A stretch of 35,813 nt of DNA from Methanobacteriota archaeon (GCA_030605385.1 JAUWIL010000003.1:1-35813); one strand, 5' to 3'. Numbered from the stretch's first letter, positions 18,523 through 28,398 are shown. Made by a program: numbers and translations. Notes: generated by a model from the letters alone, not told the origin.

Positions 18523-20253
18523 ATGGGCTGGTTCATTATGACCATCATACTGGTGGTCATTGTAGTGGCATTCTGGATATGGAGTGAGATAGCACCTTCT
18601 CGCCGGGAGGTTCGCAGGAGAGCCAGAGGAAAAGCAGGTCGCAGGCGTGCCAGGAAGGATGAGGAGACCGAACGCGCCGAGGTGAAGGAGGAACATAAGC
18701 GCACCAAGATTCTTGAAAGTGCCAGGAGAGCAATGAAGCGAGAGCGCACCAAGATGGAGGGGGCAGGCAAGCGCCGTGGAAGGGGGAAGGAAAAAGAAGC
18801 TGGGGTTGACACCCAAACAGGCGAAACCGTACCATCCAAACCATCCATTTTAGACTCGGTCTATGATCTTGCAAGGAAAAGAGGAAAGGAGATACGATCA
18901 GCAGTGGAAGGCAGCTTGGACGAACCATCCGCAGACGAAAAATCACTATCAGGCATTATTGATGATGCAATCGAGACCAGGAAAGGAGAAGAGGCATCGG
19001 CATTAGGAAAGATAACCAAGCTCAGGGATAGGACCAAAGAACTTCATTTAAGTTTGAAAGAAGAATATGAGCACGGTATAATATCAGAGAAGACCTACAA
19101 GGAACTGCTGCAGATAATGGGCCAATCGGAAGGATATGAAGAAACCATAAAGAGAGTCCCAACTACGGACCAGCAAACCGCTGAAAGTGTGCGATATGAT
19201 GGCAGCGAGATAGAGGAAATAACATCCTTTGAGATTGCTCCACCTACAAGCTCCGAACCAGAGAGTTATGCCACCCGCGGCGGAAGAGCTGCTGTGCAGG
19301 CAGATCAATCGCATGTGGCAGCTCTTGAGGAATATGAGGTAATGGCTTATAAGGACATGGAGGCAGACGAAGGTAAATCGGCTGCCGAGGATACTTCAGG
19401 ACATTTTGAGTCTCTTGAACCAAATGTTCCTTTGGAGCCCGAAAGACACACCGGGCGTATAGCAGGAGAATCAGGTGGCAGCGATACCTTTGTCTTTGAG
19501 GGGCACGATATTGGAATTAAGGCCAGGTCAAGAGAACCGGAATCAGCAGAGCAAATAGGGATTGGTGCCGATGCAGAGAGCGCGGAACAAATATCTCAAC
19601 ATGAATCAGAATCCGGGGGAGCAGCTGGCAAAAGTGAGCGTGCACCAAAGCCAGAAGTCCAGGTTGACATATCCTCGGGTGAAGTGAAAGTAGGATTGGC
19701 CGAGCAAGAAACTGAATCCGAATCGTCAGGCGAGCATTATGAGGATGTAGTGCCAGCCCCAGCAGAACAGGAGCCAGAAGCAGAGGAAACGGCGCCTGAG
19801 AAAGAGAAGCATTTGCCTTCATCAGAACCAGAGCCGCTGACTCCGGCAGAACCAGAACCATCAGTTTCAGAGGAAATGGCGCCTGTGGCTGAACATGAGC
19901 CACAGGAATCAGAAGAACAGCCTGTGGGGCAGGTTGAGCCGTTTGTGCCCGAAGAGCCATCAGAACCCGAGAAACCGATCTTTGAACCCGAAGCCGGGGA
20001 AGAGAAGCCTTTACCTTCATTAGAACCAGAGCCGCTGACTCCGGCAGAACCAGAACCATCAGTTTCAGAGGAAATGGCGGATAAACAATCAGCAGAAGAG
20101 CTGGAAGCCATCATAGAAAAGACACATAAAGTACTTAGAGTGCTGGAGAAGCAGCATGAAAAAGGCGCAATTTCAGACGAAACTTACAGAGAGCTGCTTG
20201 AATTAAATGAAGAAAAAATTAAAAATGCAACAGAGAAACTTGAAAAACTATAG
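18523..20253 (+). CDS. Membrane-anchored, Glu/Pro/Ser-rich protein with two SHOCT-like helical motifs
   Basis: N-terminal TM MGWFIMTIILVVIVVAFWIW, basic stretch; LHLSLKEEYEHGIISEKTYKELLQIMG and LEKQHEKGAISDETYRELLELNEEKI; PEP-rich linker. Confidence 0.75.
   Translation: MGWFIMTIILVVIVVAFWIWSEIAPSRREVRRRARGKAGRRRARKDEETERAEVKEEHKRTKILESARRAMKRERTKMEGAGKRRGRGKEKEAGVDTQTGETVPSKPSILDSVYDLARKRGKEIRSAVEGSLDEPSADEKSLSGIIDDAIETRKGEEASALGKITKLRDRTKELHLSLKEEYEHGIISEKTYKELLQIMGQSEGYEETIKRVPTTDQQTAESVRYDGSEIEEITSFEIAPPTSSEPESYATRGGRAAVQADQSHVAALEEYEVMAYKDMEADEGKSAAEDTSGHFESLEPNVPLEPERHTGRIAGESGGSDTFVFEGHDIGIKARSREPESAEQIGIGADAESAEQISQHESESGGAAGKSERAPKPEVQVDISSGEVKVGLAEQETESESSGEHYEDVVPAPAEQEPEAEETAPEKEKHLPSSEPEPLTPAEPEPSVSEEMAPVAEHEPQESEEQPVGQVEPFVPEEPSEPEKPIFEPEAGEEKPLPSLEPEPLTPAEPEPSVSEEMADKQSAEELEAIIEKTHKVLRVLEKQHEKGAISDETYRELLELNEEKIKNATEKLEKL
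19804..20079 (+). repeat. ~78-bp direct repeat (offset 198 bp) within the PE-rich linker
   Basis: gagaagc..tt.ccttcat.agaaccagagccgctgactccggcagaaccagaaccatcagtttcagaggaaatggcg at 19804 and 20002. Confidence 0.9.
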
Positions 20254-20274
20254 TGCCTGCGCCCACCTTAATGC

Positions 20275-20326
20275 TTGGCGAAAAACTATGTTTTTCGCCT
20301 GTCTCACGGAATCAAAGATTCTGCAA
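20275..20326. repeat. Two-hairpin element between, and overlapping the end of, convergent genes
   Basis: GGCGAAAAAC-tat-GTTTTTCGCC (10-bp perfect), junction TGTCTCA, CGGAATC-aaa-GATTCTG, CAAGG. Confidence 0.85.
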
Positions 20327-20959
20327 GGTTTTAAGTTCGGATTCTATCTCTTTTATCCTCATCGCATTCTCTCTAGCAGCACGTTCATAACTATCCTTTG
20401 ACATCAGCCCGCCGTTATAATCCTCTTTTATGGATTCCAGAATCATCTCGATACCATCCCTCTCACTTTCCAGTTCCATAGCGCGGGTTTCAACATCGAC
20501 CTCTTCCTCTTCACCCATCTCTGGCTCTTGAGTCGTAGTTGATGTGGGTTCAATCACAATTTTGCTGGCAGGCTTGCTGGCAGGCGGACTAACAGAAGGC
20601 GTGAATCCTTCACCAAGCCCATCCATCTTTAACAGCACCCTCTCAATCTTGCTGATTTTGTCTATTAATACGGAATCAACATCCGAGAGTTCGGCTATAC
20701 AATCACTGGTAACGCCAAGACACCTCTCAAGTTCAGCATCAATGGCAGCCCTTTGCTCAGACATATTGTTCTTAATCTCGTTCTTCACATCATTCAGCGA
20801 TTTGGCAAGTTCATGAAGTGCCACCTCATGCTCGCCGAGAATCCTTAGCGGGCGCTCCATGGAACTTAGCTCGTCTATGCCTCTACCGAATCCTGAAAGC
20901 TTGTTTATATTATCCTTTAGGCTACGATCATAATCGTCTTCAGCCATAACCACCCACAC
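20312..20959 (-). CDS. Coiled-coil protein, paralog of the 20989-21354 gene, with C-terminal SHOCT-like motif
   Basis: MAEDDYDRSLKDNINKLSGFGRGIDELSSMERPLRILGEHEVALHELAKSL...; IKEDYNGGLMSKDSYERAARENAMRIKEIESELKTL. First ATG may be internal (MAEDDY at ~20947). Confidence 0.7.
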   Translation of the reverse strand: MWVVMAEDDYDRSLKDNINKLSGFGRGIDELSSMERPLRILGEHEVALHELAKSLNDVKNEIKNNMSEQRAAIDAELERCLGVTSDCIAELSDVDSVLIDKISKIERVLLKMDGLGEGFTPSVSPPASKPASKIVIEPTSTTTQEPEMGEEEEVDVETRAMELESERDGIEMILESIKEDYNGGLMSKDSYERAARENAMRIKEIESELKTLQNL

Positions 20960-20988
20960 CTATAATATCATGTTACTGAATAGTACCT

Positions 20989-21354
20989 TCATCTTGCAAG
21001 GTCGTCTGCCAAGGTACCGGATTCATCGATCTTACCCACAAGTATGTCTTCTATCTTACTAACCTTATCTATTAAGGTTGCATCTATCTCTGACAGCTCC
21101 GTAACTGCCTCTTTGACCACTTGCAGATAATCATCAATCTTACCCTCAAAGTAGGCTCTCTGCTCATCTAAATCGCTTTTAATCTCGTTCGCAGCGTCTT
21201 CAAGCATTTTAGCCAGGCTCTGTATAGCAACTTCATGCTCACCCAATCTTCTTAGCGGGCGCTCCATGGAACTTAGCTCGTCTATACCCCCACCAATCTC
21301 TGAAAGCTTTCTGAGATTATTTTTGATAATCCCTGCATAATTATCTTCAGCCAT
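20989..21354 (-). CDS. Coiled-coil protein, paralog of the 20312-20959 N-terminal half
   Basis: MAEDNYAGIIKNNLRKLSEIGGGIDELSSMERPLRRLGEHEVAIQSLAKML...LSEIDATLIDKVSKIEDILV. Confidence 0.7.
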   Translation of the reverse strand: MAEDNYAGIIKNNLRKLSEIGGGIDELSSMERPLRRLGEHEVAIQSLAKMLEDAANEIKSDLDEQRAYFEGKIDDYLQVVKEAVTELSEIDATLIDKVSKIEDILVGKIDESGTLADDLAR

Positions 21355-21393
21355 ATTATCTCACTCCCCCTTCAATTGAAAACAGAATAGGCA

Positions 21394-21450
21394 CATTAAG
21401 TCTATTCCCATGCATTAAGTCTATTTCTATACACTAAGTCTATTTCTATT
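21394..21450. repeat. 19-bp tandem repeat CATTAAGTCTATTTCTATA, 3 copies
   Basis: Direct reading. Confidence 0.85.
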
Positions 21451-21568
21451 ATCCTGTTACAAATGAGCTGCATACCAGATATATTTCCACTCTCTCAATT
21501 TACTTTCAAAAGCTTATAAGCTTTATGCACGGCGATAACGCTTGTCTCAGGCAAACATCCAATCCACT

Positions 21569-22285
21569 CTAAATCTCGATGCCCATACACTCTTTGGAAC
21601 GGTTGCGAATGTAAGAGCCAGCAAGATCATCCATATCAAACGAATACGGCGCAACATCGCTGAGAAGTGCATCACCATCCAGAACCCCCACATTGTCCTC
21701 ATCAACCAGCATAACATACTCAATTCCATCATACATGAAGCCCATACATAATTCGACAATTGTCGGCGTCGGAATGAACTTTAACATAGGAAGAACATCC
21801 ATTCTGGCACGCAGCACCATTGGATTATTCTTGCCGCATGCGGGGTCAACCAGCTTCATCTTAGTATAGTCATCCGAGACCTCGATACCGTGAATGCTGC
21901 GCACGCTCAGATCAGGATAGGCAGTCTGAACGTATTTTGCGAAGCGCACCCATCCATTGTTGGTATCGGTCCACCTCCAATCAGGATTCCAGAAGCCAAG
22001 AAAGATATCCATGGTGAGTTTCAGGAGCCTCTTCCAGTCAACGCCAGAGGTTTTCAGGAAAGTGCCGCCATCAACATCCTCATAGAGGTCAACGCACTCA
22101 ACCCATTCATACCTCTGCATCACGATGGCGATTATATCAGTCCTGTAATAATCCTCTTCCACAGGGCATGCATCACTTTCATACAGCAGCCTCACCCTAT
22201 CGTCAGGGTACCATTGGAGCAAAGCATTGTTTAGACTGGAGCCGACGTAACTCAAAGATTCAGGCACATTCGATGAAACAGACAT
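21569..22285 (-). CDS. Hypothetical protein, 238 aa
   Basis: Long ORF without recognisable family; plausible composition. Confidence 0.6.
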   Translation of the reverse strand: MSVSSNVPESLSYVGSSLNNALLQWYPDDRVRLLYESDACPVEEDYYRTDIIAIVMQRYEWVECVDLYEDVDGGTFLKTSGVDWKRLLKLTMDIFLGFWNPDWRWTDTNNGWVRFAKYVQTAYPDLSVRSIHGIEVSDDYTKMKLVDPACGKNNPMVLRARMDVLPMLKFIPTPTIVELCMGFMYDGIEYVMLVDEDNVGVLDGDALLSDVAPYSFDMDDLAGSYIRNRSKECMGIEI

Positions 22286-22403
22286 AGCAAAACACCATTA
22301 ATATGCGATAGCAGTATTGGCTGTAAGTACAGTATAGTTAATCCGATGCGTCATTTTATATAAGCGTTTCAATAGTCGCCTCCATATCCCGGCGTGAGCT
22401 TTC

Positions 22404-22540
22404 GTCAAGTCTTGCGAACCAAAAGTTCGCGGGACAACCAAATGCCATGCATTTGTTAAGTCTTGCGGAGCAAAGCTCCGCGGGACAGACGGACTACTGT
22501 CCGTCAAGTCTCGCAAAAACTTCGTTTTTGCAAGACTTCC
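22404..22540 (+). repeat. Hairpin array, family 2, directly upstream of mevalonate kinase
   Basis: AAGTCTT-GCGAAC/GTTCGC-GGGACA; CAAATGC-cat-GCATTTG; AAGTCTT-GCGGAGC-aaa-GCTCCGC-GGGACA; GACGGAC-tact-GTCCGTC; AAGTCTC-GCAAAAAC-ttc-GTTTTTGC-AAGAC. Confidence 0.93.
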
Positions 22541-22585
22541 GCAAATGTATTCAGGAATTGTATCGAATTTCAGGCGGTAGCAAAG

Positions 22586-23515
22586 ATGGGTAAAGGCAGT
22601 GGGTATGGAAAAGTAATACTGTTCAATGAACATTTCGTGGTGCATGGAATACCTGCCGTAGCTTCGGCAATCAGACTTGCGACAGATGCAATCGTCAAAC
22701 GGCTCGACAGCGGATCGGGCATAACCATCCACGATGAGCGCATGGGAACCGAAGGGTACTCCGAGGCAAAGCGCGAGCATCAAAGAGAGGCGTTGGAGCG
22801 CATGATGAGGATGATGGGTGTGAACACAAGCAAGATGGCTCTCGATGTGACTGGCGGCGGAGAACTTCCCACATTCAGCGGTATCGGCGCAAGTGCAGCC
22901 AACTGTGTGGCTGTGGCAAGGGGTGTATCCGATGAATTCGGGATGGGGCTGCCAGATGACCGCATAAACGAGATTGCGTATGAAGGAGAGCGCGCCTTTG
23001 CAGGCAACCCATCGGGCATTGATAATACCGCCGCAACCTATGGCGGGCTCGTTTGGTTCAAAAGAGGTGAACAGAACGTCATTGAGAGATTGAAAATCAA
23101 GCAGCCTGTGGAGATCGTGATGGGCAACACCGGCGTCGTTGCCAACACCAAGGAGGTGGTTGCAGGCGTCAGAGAGCGCAAGGAGAAGTATCCTGACAAA
23201 TACAGCAAAATCTTCAAAGAGGCTGAAGAGCTGGTGCACAGGGCAAGAAAGGCGCTCGAGGACTTTGATCTTGAAACTGTGGGCGAGTACATGAACCAGA
23301 ATCATGCACAGCTTCAGGCAATAGAAGTGTCGTCAGAAGTGCTGAACCGTCTTGTCGATATTGCAAGAGACCATGGTGCGCCCGGTGCAAAGATGACTGG
23401 GGGAGGGCGCGGCGGCTGCATGGTTGCACTGACTCCCGGAAAAGATCTGCAGGAAACGGTTGCGCAGGCAATGGAAAAAGAGGGTTTCGTGGCACTCAGA
23501 ACCACAATAGGCTGA
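22586..23515 (+). CDS. mvk: Mevalonate kinase
   Basis: GSGYGKVILFNEHFVVHGIPAVASAI ... LPTFSGIGASAANCVAVARG ... GAPGAKMTGGGRGGCMVAL (GHMP motifs). Confidence 0.92.
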   Translation: MGKGSGYGKVILFNEHFVVHGIPAVASAIRLATDAIVKRLDSGSGITIHDERMGTEGYSEAKREHQREALERMMRMMGVNTSKMALDVTGGGELPTFSGIGASAANCVAVARGVSDEFGMGLPDDRINEIAYEGERAFAGNPSGIDNTAATYGGLVWFKRGEQNVIERLKIKQPVEIVMGNTGVVANTKEVVAGVRERKEKYPDKYSKIFKEAEELVHRARKALEDFDLETVGEYMNQNHAQLQAIEVSSEVLNRLVDIARDHGAPGAKMTGGGRGGCMVALTPGKDLQETVAQAMEKEGFVALRTTIG

Positions 23516-23570
23516 ACTCGCCATCTTTACATATTCATTCTAAATGAGGTCATTAATGAGGTGTGTTACC

Positions 23571-24848
23571 ATGAACATGAGAGAATTCATAGGTGTGCTG
23601 GATGAAAAAGGGCTTCTGAAGCGCGTCAAGAAGCCCATGAGCGTCAAATACGAAATACCAACGCTGATGAAGCTGATGGATGGTACGGCCCTGCTGTTTG
23701 AAAATCCCGAGGGCTTCTCAATGCCCATTGCGGCAAATATATGTTCATCGAGGGAGCTTGTCGCGGCGGGTCTTGGCATAAAAAAGGAAGAGCTTATACA
23801 GAGGCTTGCAGGTGCCATAGACGACCCGCACAAACCGGAAGTCGTTGGAGCGGAGGAGTATAATGAAGTACCTGCCGATCTGTCACAATTGCCGATACTC
23901 ACCTATTACCCATTCGACGGCGGCCCGTACATCGCATCGGGAGTGGTCATTTCCAGAGACCCCGAACTGGGCATGAATGCATCCTACCACCGCATGATGG
24001 TGATTGACAAAGATCATATGGTGCTGCGGATTCTCCAGCGCAATTTTGACAAGATACTGGAGCGCGGCAGCACCGAATTTGCCATATGTATCGGCAGCCC
24101 GATGCCCGTACTTGTCGCCTCTGCGGTATCGGTGCCGCTGGGTGAATGTGAACTAAATGTCGCCAATGCACTGAGTGATATAAAGTTGGTGGAGCTTGGC
24201 AGCCATACCGTGCCCGAGGCTGAGATCGTAATGATCGCAGAGATGACAGGAGAAATGCACGACGAAGGCCCATTCCTTGACCTGACGGAGACGCCCGACA
24301 TCGTGCGCCAGCAGCGCGTTGCGCGCATAAAACAGATGTTTCTGCGCGAGGGTGCAGTATTCCATGGTCTCCTGCCCGGCGGACTTGAGCATAAACTGCT
24401 GATGGGAATGCCGCGCGAACCCACAATATTCCGCGAGGTGAGCAAGGTGTGCGAATGCGCTGACGTATCGGTGACTCCCGGCGGCTGTTCATGGCTGCAC
24501 GGCGCGGTGGCAATACGAAAGAAGAGCGCGGATGACGGCAGAAAGGCGATAGAGGCTGCGTTTAGAGGGCACACCTCCATGAAGCACGTGTTCGTGGTGG
24601 ACGACGACATCGACATCCACGACCCCAACGAGATAGAATGGGCAATGGCAACGCGCTTCCAGGGCGACATAGATATGATAATCAAGCCGAACGAGAAGGG
24701 TTCCTCACTTGACCCGTCATCCAATCTGGAAACGCGCGAGACCGCGAAAATAGGATTCGACCTTACCATGCCGTGGGGGCGCAAGCCAGAAGAGTTCAAG
24801 AAGCCCGAACTGCCGTTGAAGATGAAGATAGGGGATTATTTGGAGTGA
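23571..24848 (+). CDS. UbiD-family decarboxylase; likely anhydromevalonate phosphate decarboxylase
   Basis: MNMREFIGVLDEKGLLKRVKKPMSVKYEIPTLMK ... PILTYYPFDGGPYIASGVVISRDPE ... RATRFQGDIDMII-like; adjacent to mvk. Confidence 0.85.
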   Translation: MNMREFIGVLDEKGLLKRVKKPMSVKYEIPTLMKLMDGTALLFENPEGFSMPIAANICSSRELVAAGLGIKKEELIQRLAGAIDDPHKPEVVGAEEYNEVPADLSQLPILTYYPFDGGPYIASGVVISRDPELGMNASYHRMMVIDKDHMVLRILQRNFDKILERGSTEFAICIGSPMPVLVASAVSVPLGECELNVANALSDIKLVELGSHTVPEAEIVMIAEMTGEMHDEGPFLDLTETPDIVRQQRVARIKQMFLREGAVFHGLLPGGLEHKLLMGMPREPTIFREVSKVCECADVSVTPGGCSWLHGAVAIRKKSADDGRKAIEAAFRGHTSMKHVFVVDDDIDIHDPNEIEWAMATRFQGDIDMIIKPNEKGSSLDPSSNLETRETAKIGFDLTMPWGRKPEEFKKPELPLKMKIGDYLE

Positions 24849-24961
24849 TGTTCAGGTGCAAATCTGAGGGTGGGCGCTGGATGTATGTAGATAGGATGTG
24901 GATGTACAACTGTTGATTAATGTCTCCAAAAAAAACAAACCCCTTACATTCCCAGCCGCAC

Positions 24962-25570
24962 TCATTCCTCTTGCTTGCTGCCTATCCACATAATAGGGGA
25001 TTTGCTGTAAACAGGTCTTCCTAAGCCGGTAACCTGACCTCTCCGCTCTTTGTGCTCATGGCACAGGGCGCAGAAGATCGGATTCGGGTTGAAGAGGTAG
25101 TGTCCGCTGTCAGTCTTCATCGGCTTTCCCATGTGCGCAGGGTTGTCCTTTTTGGATAACAGGTAAAATGAACATATTCCATCATGCTCATCGTAATGCG
25201 CGCAGGAGTCTTTCTTGGCGGATCCTATCTTGGATGCAGAATACTCTAGAATATTGATTGTGCCTTGAATATTGAGTGCGCCTTCAAGCGATTTTGCCCT
25301 GCCTTCAACCAGATCGGGCGCTTTTTTTTGTACGGTTTTCTTGCTGGATTTTGGACCGCGCTTTCGGCTGGACGTTTTGACAGTCTTTTTGCTTACATTT
25401 GCGGATGTGTCCTTGCAGTATCTTCTTACTGTTGGGATGCTGTAACCCGTGATGCTTGCTATCTCCTTGTAGCTTGTTCCTCCGGCTCTCAGTTCTCGCA
25501 TTCTTTTAATTTCCTTCTGTTTCAGCGCCAAATAAACACCCCGTGTCAAGCCATAGTTTTCTAAACGCAC
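24962..25570 (-). CDS. HTH (resolvase-like) plus Cys/His zinc-cluster DNA-binding protein
   Basis: MRELRAGGTSYKEIASITGYSIPTVRRYCK HTH; basic linker; SCAHYDEHDGIC and FCALCHEHKE clusters. Confidence 0.65.
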   Translation of the reverse strand: MRLENYGLTRGVYLALKQKEIKRMRELRAGGTSYKEIASITGYSIPTVRRYCKDTSANVSKKTVKTSSRKRGPKSSKKTVQKKAPDLVEGRAKSLEGALNIQGTINILEYSASKIGSAKKDSCAHYDEHDGICSFYLLSKKDNPAHMGKPMKTDSGHYLFNPNPIFCALCHEHKERRGQVTGLGRPVYSKSPIMWIGSKQEE

Positions 25571-25710
25571 CCAATATAAGCATCCAATATAATATTAGTT
25601 CTTTCCCAGCCTACGAGTCTACGCACCAATATAAATTAATTCTTTCCCCCACCCACATTACATTACCAGAGTCATCCTACGGAATCTATTTATTAAATGT
25701 TTATCTAAAT

Positions 25711-25740
25711 GACTGTGAGTGACTGTGAGTGACTGTGAGT
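25711..25740. repeat. 10-bp tandem repeat GACTGTGAGT x3
   Basis: Direct reading. Confidence 0.9.
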
Positions 25741-25920
25741 GAGCTTAATGTGCATTGAAGTTAAAGGGCTGCCCGAGACGTTTAACGGCAGAAGTTTAGC
25801 GGCAAACATGAAAAATATATGAAACAGTACGACGTTATTGATTGCGGCAGTATACGAACGCCCCAAACCAAAACAAGACAGGACTGCATGACTGGATTAT
25901 TTGACTGTCAAAACAGCGTT

Positions 25921-26010
25921 CACCAATAACCATTTCACCAATAGCCACCTCACCAATAGCCACCTCACCAATAGCCACCTCACCAATAGCCACCTCACCA
26001 ATAGCCACGC
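25921..26010. repeat. 15-bp tandem repeat CACCAATAGCCACCT, 6 copies, just upstream of the 26030 CDS
   Basis: Direct reading; four identical central copies. Confidence 0.95.
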
Positions 26011-26029
26011 AAACGATAAGTGATATCAC

Positions 26030-26806
26030 ATGAAGCGCTTCAGCTGGGAAAGGATCGGATGGGAAGTTGCACTCGGCGTATTTCTAGTTGTATTATCCTT
26101 TATCCTCTATTTCCTCCACTACATTCTCTTCCATGACCTGCACCATATCCTCATATATCTCGTCGGAGATCTCGCCTTCCTACCTGTCGAGGTCCTGATT
26201 GTCACCCTCATCATACACAAGCTTCTCAGTGAAAGGGAGAAAATCTCCCGTCTGGATAAGATGAATATGGTCATAGGCGCCTTCTTCAGCGAGGTTGGAA
26301 CATCACTTCTGACCTATCTGTCTGACCTTGATCCAAAACTGGACGAAATAAAAGAGAAACTTATCGTTACCAATGACTGGAGTGATGAAGAGTTCGACAG
26401 AGTGAATAAGATTCTCAAAAGCTACGATTATGGAGTTCAAATCCAGAAAATAAACCTGGATGATTTGCGCAACTTCCTGACCTCGAAGCGCGATTTTCTG
26501 CTCAGACTACTTGAAAACCCCAGCCTTCTCGAGCACGAGTCATTTACAGAGCTTCTCAGGGCAGTCTTCCACCTGGAGGAGGAGTTGAGTCGGCGGAGTG
26601 ATATGGGTCAACTCCCTGATGTCAACTGCCAACTCCCTGATACCGACTGTGAGCATCTGGCTGGAGACATTAAAAGAGCGTACACCATGCTCGTACATCA
26701 ATGGCTTGACTATATGAAGTACTTGAAAGATAGTTATCCCTACATGTTCTCATTTGCCATGAGGACCAATCCTTTCGATGCAAGTGCGTCGCCGGTAGTA
26801 ACATAA
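26030..26806 (+). CDS. Conserved-looking membrane protein, 2 TM helices plus cytoplasmic helical domain
   Basis: VALGVFLVVLSFILYFLHYILFHDLHHILIYLVGDLAFLPVEVLIVTLIIHKLLSEREK...NMVIGAFFSEVGTSLL. Confidence 0.7.
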   Translation: MKRFSWERIGWEVALGVFLVVLSFILYFLHYILFHDLHHILIYLVGDLAFLPVEVLIVTLIIHKLLSEREKISRLDKMNMVIGAFFSEVGTSLLTYLSDLDPKLDEIKEKLIVTNDWSDEEFDRVNKILKSYDYGVQIQKINLDDLRNFLTSKRDFLLRLLENPSLLEHESFTELLRAVFHLEEELSRRSDMGQLPDVNCQLPDTDCEHLAGDIKRAYTMLVHQWLDYMKYLKDSYPYMFSFAMRTNPFDASASPVVT

Positions 26807-27084
26807 GTGTACAGTAACATAGGTATGGTAACCTAGGTAACAATTGAGTTACACACCATGGGTAACAACCAGATTGCAAACAACAATTGGGTCATACACT
26901 TACCAAAACTTTTTTATATATAGGAAGTTACCTTCCTACCTTAATATCAGATGCTTATGTAAGCTGATTATCGGTCTAAAACCCGATATCTGGTGTATGC
27001 CAATAATAAACGTGCGTAAAAGATTTGAAATAGCAAGAGTGTAATAGGGCATATTTAAAAATAGGGAAAAAGCGGGAGAACAAA

Positions 27085-28332
27085 ATGTCAGACTTTAATC
27101 CTTTTGAGGTTGCGCGAAAACAAATTGATGAGTGTGCAGAAATTTTAAAACTGGATTCGAGTATTCACGAAGTTCTTAAAAACCCGATGCGAGAGCTCCA
27201 TGTATCGCTTCCAATCCGCATGGATAACGGAGAGGTCCATGTTTTTAAAGGGTTCAGGATTCAGTACAATGATGCCAGGGGTCCGGCAAAGGGAGGCATC
27301 AGATTTCATCCTGAAGAGACGATTGATACTGTACGGGCACTTGCATGCTGGATGACATGGAAGTGTGCACTTGCCGATATACCTCTTGGTGGGGGGAAAG
27401 GTGGTATCATTTGCAATCCAAAAGAGATGTCTCAGGCCGAGCTGGAGCGTTTAAGCAGGGCATACATAGGGGAAATATACAGGTTCATCGGACCGAGGAT
27501 GGATGTTCCTGCCCCGGATGTCTACACAAACCCTCAGATAATGGCATGGATGATGGATGAATATTCAAAAATTGTTGGGGGGCACCAATTCGGTGTCATT
27601 ACGGGCAAGCCCTTATGTGTGGGTGGATCTCGCGGGCGCGGAGATGCAACTGCCCGTGGAGGTATGTACACCATTCGTGAGGCAGCTAAAGTCTGTAATA
27701 TAGATCTTGAAAAGGCGACCATTGCTGTGCAGGGTTATGGAAATGCAGGTTATTTTGCGGCAAAACTTGCCAAAACATTCTTCGGCTCCAAAATAGTAGC
27801 AGTAAGCGACTCTAAAGGTGGAATCTACAGCAGCAAAGGTATTGACCCTGATGCTGCCATGGAGCATAAATCTAAAACACGTTCGGTAGTAGGTTTGCCA
27901 GGTACCGAGAGCGTTTCCAATGAAGAACTCTTGGAACTCGAAGTTGACGTACTGATACCAGCAGCACTGGAGAATGTCATCACAGAAAAGAATGCCAAGA
28001 ACATTAAGGCTAAGATTGTTGCCGAACTGGCCAACGGACCAACTACACCGGAGGCTGACGTAATTCTCAACAAAAACGGCATCCATCTGATACCTGATTT
28101 CCTCTGCAATGCCGGCGGCGTAATAGTGTCATACTTCGAGATGATTCAGAACTCCTCAATGTACTACTGGGAGGAAAAAGAAGTCTACGAGCGCCTGGAT
28201 AAGAAAATAACGGCAGCCTATCAGTCAGTACTGGAGAGTTCCAAAAAATACAACATAAACATGCGTCAGGCTGCTTATGTGGTGGCTGTTGAACGTGTTG
28301 TCGAGGCGATGAAGACCCGCGGTTGGGTCTGA
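27085..28332 (+). CDS. gdhA: Glutamate dehydrogenase (Glu/Leu/Phe/Val dehydrogenase family)
   Basis: [83 protein letters not shown]. Confidence 0.93.
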   Translation: MSDFNPFEVARKQIDECAEILKLDSSIHEVLKNPMRELHVSLPIRMDNGEVHVFKGFRIQYNDARGPAKGGIRFHPEETIDTVRALACWMTWKCALADIPLGGGKGGIICNPKEMSQAELERLSRAYIGEIYRFIGPRMDVPAPDVYTNPQIMAWMMDEYSKIVGGHQFGVITGKPLCVGGSRGRGDATARGGMYTIREAAKVCNIDLEKATIAVQGYGNAGYFAAKLAKTFFGSKIVAVSDSKGGIYSSKGIDPDAAMEHKSKTRSVVGLPGTESVSNEELLELEVDVLIPAALENVITEKNAKNIKAKIVAELANGPTTPEADVILNKNGIHLIPDFLCNAGGVIVSYFEMIQNSSMYYWEEKEVYERLDKKITAAYQSVLESSKKYNINMRQAAYVVAVERVVEAMKTRGWV

Positions 28333-28355
28333 TTCAAAGCCACATGTAAAGAAAC

Positions 28356-28398
28356 ACCGGTCAATAGATCAATAGACCGGTAGCATGTAGGTTTCAAT
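28356..28398 (+). repeat. Dispersed stem-loop element, copy 1 (downstream of gdhA)
   Basis: ACCGGTC-aatagatcaata-GACCGGT-AGCATGTaGGTTTCAAT. Confidence 0.75.

Noticed and set aside
23947-24799. Long minus-strand ORFs antisense to the UbiD gene
   Set aside because: High-GC third-position shadow ORFs; compositions are Arg/Ser-rich and unlike real proteins.
25835-26029. Minus-strand ORF with (VAIGE)n repeats
   Set aside because: Entirely a translation of the 15-bp tandem repeat; no other coding support.
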